Shown: piece by piece, positions 11,401 to 26,400 of the stretch | How positions within the stretch are numbered: the stretch's first letter is position 1 | Layout of the letters: each line of letters begins with the position of its first letter | Program-made: the position numbers and the translations under genes | Notes under the pieces: model-generated | Told to the model about the DNA's origin: nothing | What the model saw: only the letters and a program-made list of their open reading frames with translations | The model's database searches: none | From: Owenia fusiformis | Lineage: Eukaryota > Annelida > Polychaeta > Sabellida > Oweniidae | Assembly: GCA_903813345.2 (NCBI GenBank) | Contig: CAIIXF020000009.1 | Span: 10,346,030 to 10,410,029 of the forward strand | Direction: 5' to 3' | DNA length: 64,000 nt

Positions 11401-14400
11401 CACTTGGATATTGTGCTTATATATGCTCAATGGTTGACACGACAAAGTCTATTTGCTTGCATTCATCGTTTTTGGAAGGTAAGTGACAGTCTCAATTTAT
11501 TGCTTTGTCTTATTTTTTTCATTTTTACCAACATTTTTACCTCTATCGATTCTTAACATCACAAGAAACATTCTTCTAAAGGCAGAAAAGTTGCGGCTGT
11601 CTCAAATCGCAGTAACATACACTTCAAACTTCAAATCGACCGGTTTTCCAAAATGTCATCCATGAATTTGATGACGTCACTTTCGGACTATTTTAACTTA
11701 CACGACGCATAGTAATATATAAATGAAGAAAACATTCAGCGGAGGGAATTTCCTTGCATTTTACCTAACAACACGTCAAAACTCACGATTTATCAATGTT
11801 GCTTAACTTGATTCTGTATTAATTGAGCGAACTAATTTCTCAAGTTTGAAGGATAATGTTCCCGGGAAAAAAAGAGATTGAAATGTAGGCACTGGATGAA
11901 ATGTTCATGGCAGACATTTTGAAATAAGCTGAATACTGGTCGACTCGAAGATTGAAGTGTATATTACTGCAATTTGAGACAGTCGCATCTTTTCTGGCTT
12001 GGGGAGAACATTTCTTTTGGTGTTAGGAGTCGATAGATGTAAGAAATATATGCGTACCTAACGCCGTTAAATTTAGACTTTTGAAAAATAATGTGTGTTT
12101 CAATGGATCCCCTCCAAGACCAGAAACGAAGAGGATGGTGTTGGAACAAGATAACCCTGGTATATTTTCATTGTGTACTGAATCCAATATTTCATTTTAA
12201 TGCTATGGTCACATTTGCTCCTATTTTCAGTACTGGTGCCTGGCCTATGAGTTTTTTTAAATTGCATTCAGTTTTGAGCATAACACTCATTGGCCGGGCG
12301 CCAGTGTTGAAGATCAGAGAAAATGTGACAAAGGTATTAGACAGTGAATAATAGATTTTCAAATTTAAAGGGAGTAGGGCCCTATTGCTAGAATGCTGGA
12401 GAGATCACTGAAAATAATTTTATTTTTTTGTTGATCTAATATTTGATCATTACACTGTATACACATTTGTGGGCATAGACTGATTCTTTACCTTGAAGAA
12501 ATCAATGTATTTCCATGGATTTCTTAAGATCTTTTGAATTTCAATCATAAAGTACTATTTAATCTCATTTAGCTCCACAGAGGAAGCGTGCTAGGCATGG
12601 TACAGCCAGTCAATCTCATTCCAAGAAACCTGCATCACAAGATAATTCCATCGGTGATGATTCTTTCGAAATAACTCCTCCATCGTCCCCAGTTGCTGTG
12701 ACAACGAGACAGCAAAACAGGGCAGAGTCACCAGTTCTAAGTGCAACTGACAGAATTAAACGTCTCCAGACGATGAAAGACAGTAAGTACCGATTACAAT
12801 TATATTTCAGGCATAGATGTGAAAATGGGCTAGGGATGGACTAAATTTTAAAAAAATTTCCAAAATTCTCTATATTAGACCCAATATATTGTTTTGCCTA
12901 CATAAGACTGAGACCGAAATTTATTATTACGCTGTTGATAGTTTACGGGATGGCCCGAATGGGTAGCAATATTCTTACTCTTTTCTTGTCTGCACATTTC
13001 CAGATTTACTGTGCTCATCATTTTATGTATGTCCATGTAGTTTCTCTCTTGATTTTGTTAATTGACCTCATGACTTGTGTTGTTGCAATGCACAATCATG
13101 TGTTATATTTGGACATCATTGCATCGGGATATTTTAGGAGCAAACATATATGAAAAATAATCCTATTATGATGTATCACAATATCTGCCCGAAAATAATG
13201 TAGGTAAAGATGATTTTTTTCAAAAACATTAAAATTAGTAACGGACATCGATGTATCGCTTGTATCATTTTGACGATTATCATTGGAATGTATCGATTAA
13301 TCGCAACAACACTACTTATGACTTTTAGTAAAATTACAGGGAAAAATGCCATAAGAGATATACTTATCTATGTCCTTTTGAGTGCCCAAATATTGATTTA
13401 AAAATTTATGTTATTCTTCTGCAGATTTTGAGATGACAAGAGAAAGAGTCCTGAAAAGACCACCAAATGGACAGTTTTTCTCTGCAACTGGTGAAGGTGG
13501 TCAACGAGCTTATATGACATTAAAAGATGAATCAAACTTAGAAAAAGAGGTAGAGTATTGTATTTTTTGGGCCATAACTGTATGATGGTCATTATTGTTT
13601 TAGATTAGCATGAGTATTTAGTTATAGTATTTAGTTTAGTTATAGTTTTTTTTTTTTTAAATAGTTGATAATGGCATTTACCTCCAATCAGTTCTCTCAA
13701 TTTTGATCTTAGAATTCAGATATCTGATCTAATGTAAACTTATCGAAAAAATATTAAAGATGCAGAATTGTCCACATTCACATCCTCCGATCACAGGGCT
13801 TCAAAATCCAGAATTTATTCTTTCTTTTTACCCCCTGCGATAAGCAGTTAGCATTTCCCCGATTAAGAACTCGCAATCTGATTGGCTGTTGCAACACTGT
13901 GACAGAAATCATGTATTGCGCATAATTAGATCACATGATTCAGTTTAATCGGGCGCTTCAAAATTGGTTATAGCAGGGGGAAGAAGGAGGTACTGATTCT
14001 TGATACCTGTTTAGGAGGATGCCACATTCATAGAAGTCACTTTTTTTGCAAGATATCCTAAATAATCAAAGATTCTTTAGTTTATGTTGCTCCTGGACCT
14101 GACGATTATGAAGGATGAAGAATGCGGAGGTTTTACCAAATTTCATTCATTGTCGCACCCTAATTTGTTTTATTAGCTTTGAGTATCTAAATCAAAATTT
14201 CTTGACACCAAACTTTTTTCTTGCAGAGTTTGGAACTGGTTGCTAGCTCTAAGGGATTGTCACTACTAGGGACATCTATCACCTCACTGATGAACACAGT
14301 TCGAACTAAAAAATTGACATCATTGATAGAAGAATCTACAAATCTATCCAAGCACATTACAGGGTCAGTATAAACTTCTTTGATGTTAAAAGTATGCATT

Positions 14401-17400
14401 TTAGGTAATTTGGTTTTGAAACCATGTCCCAAGAAAACTGGTCTTAACATATTACAAAAAATGGGTTTGAAGCAAAAACTGGTGGAAAGTTGAGACAAAG
14501 TGCATTAAAATTGCAGCGATGAAGGAAAGCTTCAGGAAATTTCAAACCAACTTTTTTAATTGTTTGTCAGGGAAACCTTGTTTTCATCTATTAAACATAT
14601 TCATGATCAAACACTAAAAGGTGAAACATAAGGGTATGTTTGAGAAATAAGTTAACAATAAAAATAAATAAATTTTGAAAAGTATTTTCTAATAGTACTT
14701 TATTGTCTTAAAAGTCTTATTGGGATATTTATTTGATTTTTAATACTAAAATATAAAGACACAAACGTAAATAAAAATGAGAAAAGCCAAGCAAATGCAG
14801 TGAAATACATGTTCATTAAAAGTCTTCTTTATACTCTAGTGAAATAGACAGCGCTATAGCAGCAGTAAATGGTAACCATAGTGATATAGATGATGAGGTT
14901 GTCGAGGAGACAAATGAGAGAGCCCAGCATCTCTGGGTGGATCGTTATGCACCACATAAATACACAGAACTCTTGAGTGATGAGGTAAGCTTTTCTCTCA
15001 TGGTTCCATCCCATTTTAGACCCATTTAATGAAAAATTGGCACCTTTCCTCAAACCATTTTTCAAAAATGCCCATTTTCTCATTTTTTGAACATTGAAAG
15101 GCTAGGCAAGTAACACTTAAAATTCTATTAAATGGGGGTTGTACATTCAACTTCATTTTTTTACACGGCTATCATTACTCAGACAAAATCCCAAATACTG
15201 TTGATACACTTAATTTGACGCAACTTGATTTGGCAGATTTGCTCAATTTCAAATATTGGCGACCATTTAATTTGGCTGAGTCAGGACTGAGCTCAAGTTT
15301 TATCATTGATCTGGAAATGAACATTTCAGATTCATGTGTTCTACTTGCAGTTTTGCACTAATATCCAAATAGAAGCAGTTACACAAGTTAAATAATTGCA
15401 AATTACAAATATTCTGAGGATTTTCCAAAATAGATCCGAAAATTGGCGGATTTTTAATTTGGCTGATTTATTATGTCACCACCAAAAGTGGTGACATATT
15501 GTTATGGTCTCCGTTTTTTTGCGACGGCGGTTGGCGTCCGGCGTCCGGCGGTTGGTGGTTGGCGTCCGGCGGTTGGCGTCTGTAACAATTTCTTACAACT
15601 TCCTATAACTTAACAAATACTGTTTAGACTGACTTCAATTTTTTTCTAAATTATCTACATGTTCTCAGAAGTTCAAATCTGACTTTAGATTTGACATTTG
15701 ACCTTCAATGACCTTCTCAAGGTCAAAAAGGTCTTTTTTCAACTTGCTTCACATTGACTAAATTTTTTTTCAAAATCATCTACATGTTCTCAGAAATTCA
15801 AATCTGACTTTAGATTTGACATTTGACCTTCAAATCTGACTTTAGATTTGACATTTGACCTTCAATGACCTTCTCAAGGTCAAAAAAGGTCAAAAAGGTC
15901 TGTTTTCAACTTGCTTCAAATTGACTAAATTTTTTTTTCAAAATCATCTACGTGTTCTCAGAAATTCAAATCTGACTTTAGATTTGACTTTAGATTTGAC
16001 ATTTGACCTTCAATGACCTTCTCAAAGTCAAAAAAGGTCAAAAAGGTCTGTTTTCAACTTGCTTCAAATTGACTAAATTTTTTTTTCAAAATCATCTACG
16101 TGTTCTCAGAAATTCAAATCTGACTTTAGATTTGACATTTGACCTTCAATGACCTTCTCAAAGTCAAAAAAGGTCAAAAAGGTCTTTTTTCAACTTGCTT
16201 CAAATTGACTAAATTTTTTTTTCAAAATCTTCTACATGTTCTCAGAAATTCAAATCTGACTTTAGATTTGACATTTGACCTTCAATGACCTTCTCAAGGT
16301 CAAAAAAGGTCAAAAAGGTCTGTTTTCAACTTGCTTCAAATTGACTAAAATTTTTTTTTTAAATCATCTACGTGTTCTCAGAAATTCAAATCTGACTTTA
16401 GATTTGACTCAAGATTTGACATTTGACCTTCAATGACCTTCTCAAAGTCAAAAAAGGTCAAAAAGGTCTTTTTTCAACTTGTTTCAAATTGACTAATTTT
16501 TTTTTCAAAATCATCTACATGTTCTCAGAAATTCAAATCTGACTTAAGATTTGACATTTGACCTTCAATGACCTTCTCAATGTCAAAAAAGGTCAAAAAG
16601 GTCTTTTTTCATCTTGCTTCAAATTAACTAAATTTTTTTTTCAAAATCATCTACATGTTCTCAGAAATTCAAATATGACTTTAGATTTGACATTTGACCT
16701 TCAATGACCTTCTCAAGGTCAAAAAAGGTCAAAAAGGTCTTTTTTCAACTTGCTTCAAATTGACTAATTTTTTTTTCAAAATCATCTACATGTTCTCAGA
16801 AATTCAAATCTGACTTTAGATTTGACATTTGACCTTTAATGACCTTCTCAAGGTCAAAAAAGGTCAAAAAGGTCTGATTTCAACTTGCTTTAAATTGACC
16901 AAATTTTTTTTTCAAAATCATCTACATCTTTTCAGAAGTTCAAATTTGACTTTTACAAGTTCTCAGAAGTTCAAATCTGACTTTAGATTTGACCTTTGAC
17001 CTTCAATGACCTCAAGGTCAAAAAGGTCTTTTTTCAACTTGCTTCAAATTGACTAATTTTTTTTTCAAAATCATCTGCATGTTCTCAGAAGTTCAAATCT
17101 GACTTTAGATTTGACATTTGACCTTCAATGACCTTTTCAAGGTCAAAAAGCTCTTTTTTCAACTTGCTTCAAATTTACTTAATTTTTTTTTCAAAATCAT
17201 CTACATGTTCTCAGAAGTTCAAATCTGACTTTACATTTGACATTTGACCTTCAATGACCTTCTCAATGTCAAAAAAAGTCAAAGAGGTATTTTTTCAACT
17301 TGCTTCAAATTGACGAATTTTTTTTTCAAAATCATCTTCATGTTCTAAGAAGTTCAAATCAAACCTTCTTAAGGTCAAAAGGTATTTTCCAACTTGCTTT

Positions 17401-20400
17401 AAATTGACCAAATTGTTTTAGGTGGTGACATTTTGTCATGTTAATGCCTTGTTCAATCTGCCAATACGTCAAATTAAATGTATCTACAGTATTACCATGA
17501 AGTTCAAAAATGTGAAAAAATGAACACAGAAAAATTGTAATTCATCTCATACAGGGTGTCAAAAAAAAGCAGGACCGTAAGAAAAAATTGAATAACTCGG
17601 TCAATTTTGCATATTTTGCCTTGAAATTTAAGAATTATTTAGTTCATTCAATGTGCATTTTGTTCTGAAAGTTTGATGATAACCTTTTATTATGTCAAAA
17701 ACTACAGTCCTTTACAAAACATGCTCAAAGTGGGCACTTCTCCTCTCTATGCACAAACGAATCCTGCGAACAAAGTTGTTAATGACCCTTGCCTATACAC
17801 ATTAATGTGGATGGTAAATATTGGGGTAGTTATTGCTCTCTTAAGATTGTTAGGGGCCTGTCAGTATACACATTGGCTTTGAGAAATCCTCAAAGATGAA
17901 ATTTGGGGGATTTAGATCAGGCGGATGAGCTGCCCATATGGTTTACGTTCTGCAACTGATGAGCTGACCACCAAACCATTGCCTAAACCATTTCAGCATA
18001 TCATTTGCAGTGTTGGGGTGGTATTGGCTTGTTGAAACCACTGCTTAATTATCTCCTTAGATGACCCTTCTGGTGCTTAGTGACCTCCAAAACTTGGTGA
18101 GAACTTACTGGTCCTTGTTCATGGTGATAGCAAGTCCCCATTCACCTTTGAACCAAAAGGGACTGATGATTCCATGTTTCCTCATTGCCACCCAGGGAGT
18201 GCATTGTTCAGAATGCAATGGATGCTGTAACACTTCATCAGGAGGATGTAAGCCCCAGTAGCAATTGTTCTTGGAACAAACTTGTCCATTCAGAAAGACA
18301 TGTGTGTAGGAGGATCATCAACAGCTTTGTTCGCCGGATTGAATTGTGCATAGAGATGAGATTTGCACATTTGGGGCATGTTTTGTAAGGAGCTGTAGTT
18401 TTTGACTCAACTGGTAGATTATTATCAAACTTTCACAACAAAATTCACATTGAATGAACTAAATAATTCTGAAATTTCAAGGCAAAATATGCAAAATTGA
18501 CCGAGTTATTCAACTTTCTTACGGTCCTGTTTTTTTGGACACCCTGTACATCCAATTGTATTTCTATTAAATCAGAGTAGAAACAGAACATTGTTACATT
18601 GGTTGAAAATGTGGGACTATTGTGTCTTTAATTGTTATTCATCTTATACATCCGATTGTATTTCAGAGTACAAACAGGACATTGTTACATTGGTTGAAAA
18701 TGTGGAACTTTTGTGTCTTTAATTGTTATTCATCTAATACATCCGATTGTATACCAGAGTACAAACAGGACATTGTTACATTGGTTGAAAATGTGGGACT
18801 ATTGTGTCTTTAATTGTTATTCATCTTATACATCCGATTGTATTTCAGAGTACAAACAGGACATTGTTACATTGGTTGAAAATGTGGGACTATTGTGTCT
18901 TTAATTGTTATTCATCTTATACATCCGATTGTATTTCAGAGTACAAACAGGACATTGTTACATTGGTTGAAAATGTGGGACTATTGTGTCTTTAATTGTT
19001 ATTCATCTTATACATCCGATTGTATTTCAGAGTACAAACAGGACATTGTTACATTGGTTGAAAATGTGGGACTATTGTGTCTTTAATTGTTATTCATCTT
19101 ATACATCCGATTGTATTTCAGAGTACAAACAGGACATTGTTACATTGGTTGAAAATGTGGGACTATTGTGTCTTTAATTGTTATTCATCTTATACATCCG
19201 ATTGTATTTCAGAGTACAAACAGGACATTGTTACATTGGTTGAAAATGTGGGACTATTGTGTCTTTAATTGTTATTCATCTTATACATCCGATTGTATTT
19301 CAGAGTACAAACAGGACATTGTTACATTGGTTGAAAATGTGGGACTATTGTGTCTTTAATTGTTATTCATCTTATACATCCGATTGTATTTCAGAGTACA
19401 AACAGGACATTGTTACATTGGTTGAAAATGTGGGACTATTGTGTCTTTAATTGTTATTCATCTTATACATCCGATTGTATTCCAGAGTACAAACAGGACA
19501 TTATTGGTTTAAAATGTGGGACTATTGTGTCTTTAATTGTTATTCATCTTATACATCCAATTGTATTTCAGAGTACAAACAGGAAATTGTTACATTGGTT
19601 GAAAATGTGGGACTATTGTGTCTTTAATTGTTATTCATCTTATACATCCGATTGTATTTCAGAGTACAAACAGGACATTGTTACATTGGTTGAAAATGTG
19701 GGACTATTGTGTCTTTAACAAAGACAAGAGGGAACTGGAGAAAAAACGGGAGAAAAAAGAACAGCAGAACCAAAAGAAAAATGCAGCAAAGCCTGATAAT
19801 AAAAACTTTGACAATAAAAAATTTGACTTCAAAAAGAAGTTTGAACAAAATGATGAGCTAGATCAGTTTAATCGTCCAGAATATAAGGTTAGTTTTTTCT
19901 TGAAACATACATGTTTATTAAAGAGGCAGTATCAGCTATAGGTTACTTCATAATACATGTATTGTTATGTCACCACCATATTGTTATCTTCATCAATTTC
20001 TTTTGGACAGTGTTCGTTGGTTGGTGCTTGGTGGTCGGTATTTGATGGTCAGTGGTCAATGTCTGTAACAAATTGCAGGTGGTGATATGCTTGTTTGTTT
20101 ATTTCTGCCAGATTCCAACTTTAAAAGTGTAGATTTTTTATTGAAGATCTCTAAAGTTATCTTCAGTGGTATAGTATCTGAATGTATTTTGAACTAGACA
20201 GAAATAATCTCGGTTAATGTGTATCAATTTAGTAAAGAAATACAAGAGAAATAATATATCTAAATAAGTAGTTCCCTTTGTTTTGATATGTCAATATATA
20301 GTATTTTCGTTACATATCCTGAATATTATATTGCTTTATGTGTACCTGTAGGTTGCTTTGTTATGTGGACCCCCAGGACTTGGGAAGACAACACTAGGTC

Positions 20401-23400
20401 ACATCATAGGTAGACATGCAGGCTACCATGTGGTAGAAATGAATGCAAGGTAAGTTACAGAAGCTTTATAATGCAACCTCTCCTTGCTTGTAGCCAGCTT
20501 TTACCAATTGGGGTTCACTTTTTATAAAATTCCAGATGATTCACATTTGACAACTTTGGTCCAAAAAATGCATGATTTTGAAGGAATTTTTGCCCAGTGG
20601 GGTTCACTGGAACCTCTCGAACTCTACTGACTACAGGCCTGCTCTCCTCTGCATTATTACATCATCATTGTTTCCAAGAATAAAGGTTGTGAAACTGACA
20701 CATACATAAGTATTCACCACAGTTGAATTAAATATTAGTAGTTTTTGTATTTTAAAATTTATTTTCTTCACTTCCAGTGTTTCTCTTTGCAAGTTCAATA
20801 TGTTACTCTCCATTATTTCAGCGATGATCGAAGTGTTGATGCATTTAGAACTAAGATAGAGGCTGCCACCAGTATGCAGGCAGTTATGGGAGCAGACGCT
20901 CGCCCAAACTGTTTAGTTATTGATGAAATAGATGGCGCACCACAGGTACATCAAATATGAAAACAAATCATATTTGCTAAAATATTTAAATACAATATGT
21001 ATTGCATATTTATTTCTTTTACAATGGTGTAATTCATTTTAAACATCATTTCAACTGGATAAAATTATTCAGTACAATGATAGAAATTCATCTTTTTTGA
21101 AGAGATACTCCATTTCAGTGATTTACTCTGTATTTTCCGTATCTTCCAGCCTGCAATAAACATTCTGCTGCAAGTGTTAAAAAATACTGGTGAAACTGCA
21201 AAGAAAAAGAAGCAAAAAGACAAAGGCATATTACGGAGACCTATCATATGTATATGTAATGACCCCTATGTTCCGTCACTGAGACAGTTGCGACAAATAG
21301 CGATGGTGCTGCCATTTCAGCCTCCTATTGCTAATAGACTGGCTAGTCGACTTTTAGAGGTATGTATCGAGTAGAAGACAGCTAGGGGCTGGAAATGCCC
21401 CAAGGTAGAATGTTTTTTCTATGCATTCAATGTCAGTATACTCTCTACTCTACAGAATGAAACAATGTGACATTATCTGTATGCATATCTCCTATACTAC
21501 ATATCTTGCTGTACAGTGCTGCTGATTGAACAGTACTACGCAGTGCTATCTGAGCAGTACTGGCACTAAGCAGTACTGATTGTGTAAATGTACAAGGTTA
21601 TTAAAACACTGCTGTACAGCACTGCTTGCATTGATTGATCAACAGCACTGTGCTGTTCTGTTTGAACGGGATGTAGTTTAGGGCGTAAATGTATACATGG
21701 ATTCTTTACGGTGTACACCAAGTTAGCTGTAGCTGCTCATAAATATAAAAATAATTTAATGAAAACTAAGTTCTCAATTCAGCAAGAAGGTATTTCTTTA
21801 GACTCGTGAAGATTTATTTGCAGATTTGAAATTGACTACTATGAGTGCTTTAGTACCATCATTACTTTAGTACCATTGTTGCTTAGTAGTACCATTGTTC
21901 CTGTAGTACCATCATTGCTTTGGTACCATCTCTGCTTTAGTACCATCATTACTTAGTAGTACCATTGTTGCTTTAGTATCATCATTGCTTAGTAGTACCA
22001 TCATTGGTTTAGTACCATCATTGCTTAGTAGTACCTTTGTTGCTTTAGTACCATAGTTGGTTTAGTACCATAATTGCCTTAGTACCACCATTGCTTTAGT
22101 ACCATACATTTTGACACCAATAATATTTTACTGTTCTTATTTCAGATCTCAAGAAAGGAGAGGTTAAAGACCGACCAGACAACTCTGCTAGCTCTGTGTA
22201 CTAAGATGGAAAATGACATCAGATCATGCCTCAATACTTTACAGGTAAAGGCCCTGGTATTCTCCCCAACAGTTCCAAACATTGAATATTGTGTTGTTCA
22301 TTTGACTTCAATGTACAATTTTAATGTCACCACCACAAGTGATTAAATATTGCTAGAGTCTCCAACCTTTTTGTGGAGGGTGGTCAGTGGTTTGTGTTTG
22401 GCAGTTGGTGTTCAGCTTCTGTAACATATGGTGTGGTGAAATTTTGTTAATGCCTTGTCATGATTTTTTATGAAAGTAATGATGTGTATATCTATTATGA
22501 CGATATTTCCTCTCCATTTTATATAACAAAAGCACTGACAATGAAAAGTTATTTTATAACTTAAGATGTTTTATTTATCACTGCTTCAAACTGTAGGTAT
22601 AATTAAATGTAATTAGAGGCCTGTTGCCTTAGGAGTTTGAAATGAATATATTATTATTATTATTATATAAAGTATTATAAAAAGCACTTGGTTTTCCAGT
22701 TTATACAGCAGAAGCAACAAGAGCTAACTTTACGGAATGTGCAATCGATGGGTATAGGACTGAAGGATCAACATAAAAGTTTTTTCGAAGTCTGGAAACA
22801 AATATTTCAGATGCCAAAGGCACAAAGGTACTTATTGTTTCATTAATTAACATTAATAGTGATCTCCCCAGGATTTTTTTTTCAGGTGGGTGCAAAATTC
22901 TCATTTTCACAATTCAGACCAAAATTAGTCAAAATATGCCAAATTTTCATGATTTTTCTCATTTTCAAGTGGGTGCAAATGGATTTTCAGGTGGGTGCAA
23001 GCCTATTTTCAAAATCTCAGGTGTGTGCTGCGCCCACTTGCTTTAATGCTGGAAAGTCGAGATCACTGTATAACTTAAACATGCTCTGCTTTTCTCTGTG
23101 AGTAGAACTCAATAAACAAGGTCAAGGTCAAGTGGTCGAGCTCTGTTGCAGTAGTCATTGCATCATCAGTAGTCCGCCTTCCTCAGGATTCGGGGCTTGA
23201 ACTATACCTGATTTCAATGGAGGGTGCCACAGTGGAACTGATCATTTTCCACTTGCAAACTGATTTGTCTGGAAACAAATATTATAGATGCTAAAAGAAC
23301 TAATGAATTTATGTTTTATGAAGTCTTGATAACTGACCTTGACATTTTTAACATTCATCATCTGTATCAATTTGCTTCAGATGTTAAATCAAAGTCTCTT

Positions 23401-26400
23401 AAAATAACTCAGAGGAGGAAATCATAAGCTTAAGTTAATAAAATCTGAACGCTATAAAATGTGGCATATCTAATGCACATTCTTCATGTATGCCAGCCTT
23501 AAACCCAGCCATGGATTTACCTACATACAAGAATCTCGTGCTTTAAATCACCCACAAATCTTGAATCTTGGACTTAATCATCTATTCTTACATCGCTGTT
23601 ATGAGGCATTTGTAGTGTTGCTAAGAGGTCTCTTTTATTATGTTTACACCAACAATAAGCATAATTTTTACATCTAATTCTAGGAAAAGGTTTGTGAACC
23701 CACATGACAGAGAGAAGATGACAGCAGATGACTGGAATGACACACAGAAGATTGACAACACATCTACAGCTAGCAGGTTGATATAGTAACATGTTCAAAA
23801 TCTTTGAGGGTTATTTTACTCTAAAACTTTTCATTCTGTTGCCATCACTTGAAAATCCATTACTGTTCAACCCATTATTCCAAAAATCATCAGTCAGTCG
23901 TGTAGTCAGGAATCTTATGTTGAGAAATTGAAAGAATAAACAATGAAATTGATGGATGAACCTTCAGCAGATTTTTTGCTGTTTTATTTTTATGCCCCTA
24001 TCGCAGATTAGCTACTTATACACATCTGTAGCTACGATGTTGTTACAGGTTTCAGACTGTGCTGAGCACTGTACAAGCAACTGGAGATTACGGGAAAATC
24101 ATACAAGGTGTACATGAAAACTATCCTCAAATGAAGATTAAGGATCCTCGTCTAGATGGAGTAAGTTCTGTAATACAGTGATCTCATTAGGTGTTGCTAA
24201 AGTAACCAGGTGTTGCTTAAGTTACCAGGTGTTGCTATAGCAACCAAGCATTGCTATTGCAATCCAGTGGAGAATTTGAAATTACCCAATGAATGAGTCA
24301 CATTTCTTTGGTTTATGATTCAGATTATTTTAATGCATTGGCTGAATGAGGGAATACAATAGAATAATTGCAAATAGCCATACAGGTATTTTAAAAATAG
24401 GTATATGTGTGTCTTAAAGGTCGATAAAGTAAATACTTGAAAGTTCATAATTAAGCCAATTCACATTTTGATTGTCAAGCTTTCCATTTTATTCCTTTTC
24501 AAGTCTCATATATGAGTCTCCACACTATGAGACTCATATAAAATTATATTATATTTTCATTTTGATTTGTTTTTAGCTGTCGTTGGCCAATGAATGGTTC
24601 TGTTTTGCTGATCTGTTAAACCGTGAAACAGCGCAACACCAGAACTATATTCTACAGCGTTATGTTCCATACTTGATGGTGACAAGCCATCTTATCTTCG
24701 CAACCAATCATGTGCCTAAATTGCAGTACCCGACTGTACAAAATGAGGTATGCACTTATCTGTTGTTTTGTATCATTATGTGTATTATTTTGTGTATCAG
24801 GAATAGCATTTGAACTGTTTGATTGCACTACAATTTTTAATTTATAGATGTTGTGAAAATGAGGGTATTTTGAACATTATCACTATTTTTATCAATCCCT
24901 AAAAGTTTGTTATCCCAGTGAACAAAGTTTGTAGGGATATAGAGAAGCTGTTCATCTGTTTGTCCATCTGTTGGTTAGTGAGTCTGGGTGATAACTCAAA
25001 TACCGGTTAATAGATTTGGTTCAATTTTTAAAGGCTTATGCCTTATGGGTGTAGGACCTCTGCTCCAGAAAGAAATATGGCCACTCATTCAAAATGAGGA
25101 CTATTTTCAATAAAAAATGTAATCTTTGATGACCCACACTGATGGACCAAATTATTGAATTTTTATCAGTTTATATCTTATGGCCAAAGGACCTCTGCTC
25201 AAGGAGGCCTTTTCACTCATTTCAAAATGGCTGCCATTTTTCATAAAATATGTCATGTTTGATCACTCAAATACCAGTTGACAGATTTGGATTAAATTTT
25301 ATGTGCTGATGCTTTAGGGACATAGGGCTCTGCTCAAAAAAAAGAATTTTCAAGATGGCTGCTCAATTCAAAATGGCTGTCATTTTCCTGAATTCCTGAA
25401 TCTGCTCAAGATAGAATTTTCATTATGACCTCTCAGTTCAAAATGGCAACATTTTTTTATGTCGCCACCAGAAGTGTGACATATTCTTAAGTTTCCAACT
25501 TTTTGTGGACAGTGTCAGTGGTTGGTGTTTGGTGTCAACAATACTCAACAACTTCCAATAACTTAACAAGTACTGTTAAGATTCACTTCATATTTTTATT
25601 TTTTACTTTACTGTCAACATATATATAAACATGTTATGAGTTCCAAACAAATTACTGCCAATATCTGTTACCATGGCAAAATATTGAAGGTCAAAAAAGG
25701 TATTTTTTCAACTTGCTTCAAATTGACCAATGTTTTTTTTCCAAAATTATCTAAAATTTCTCAGTAGTTCAAATCCAGATTTCAGATATAACCTTTGATT
25801 GACCTTCAATGACCTTGCAAAGGTGGTGACATTTTGTCATGTTAATGCCTTGTATGTCTTATTATTCAGATGGCATTATATCTTATGGCCACTTGTCTGA
25901 GTTATATACAGTAAAATGTAGATAATATATAATGCACAATTAAGTTTTACTCATGGGTTAAAGCTTGGTATTAGGCAAGCATGGCAAGCACCTTTTCCAA
26001 AAAGTATCCATGAAATTTTGTATCAACATTTTGGACTGAAAATCATGTCCCATAATTGTGAAAATATCCTTTTTAAATTTGCCTTGCCTATGGGAACCTG
26101 GCTACACCCACGTCTTAAGTTTTTGCAGTCTACTGCACGTTACGTCTGCTTCGGACAATTTTGATATTTTTATTCCTTGTAGATTTAAATGTAATCTCTT
26201 GAATATTCAGTAGACTGTTCTCCAAACCGAGACTTGTCCTTTCAAAATTATAGACTGGACAAAACTATCTTGGATCAACTTTTCTTTTGCAATGCCCTAA
26301 GTACATGAAGTACATATGCTTGAATCTAACTAAAAACTGCAAACTTGCAATGAGACATATTATTTTAAATTCAAAGCATAATGTGTGACTATAAAGGATA

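Noticed and set aside
11272-11665. A possible 94-codon exon or transposase fragment in intron 2
   Set aside because: No motif recognised and CHTF18 phases close without it.
15472-17452. Helitron identity of the hairpin-headed elements
   Set aside because: A terminal hairpin and lack of target duplication fit, but neither a TC start nor a CTRR end is clear in either orientation, so the class is left open.
18622-19718. A row of 63-codon open frames that look like a family of small tandem genes
   Set aside because: They are the 91-bp unit read across two registers. One register is the start of CHTF18 exon 7; the ATG and stop come from the repeat itself.
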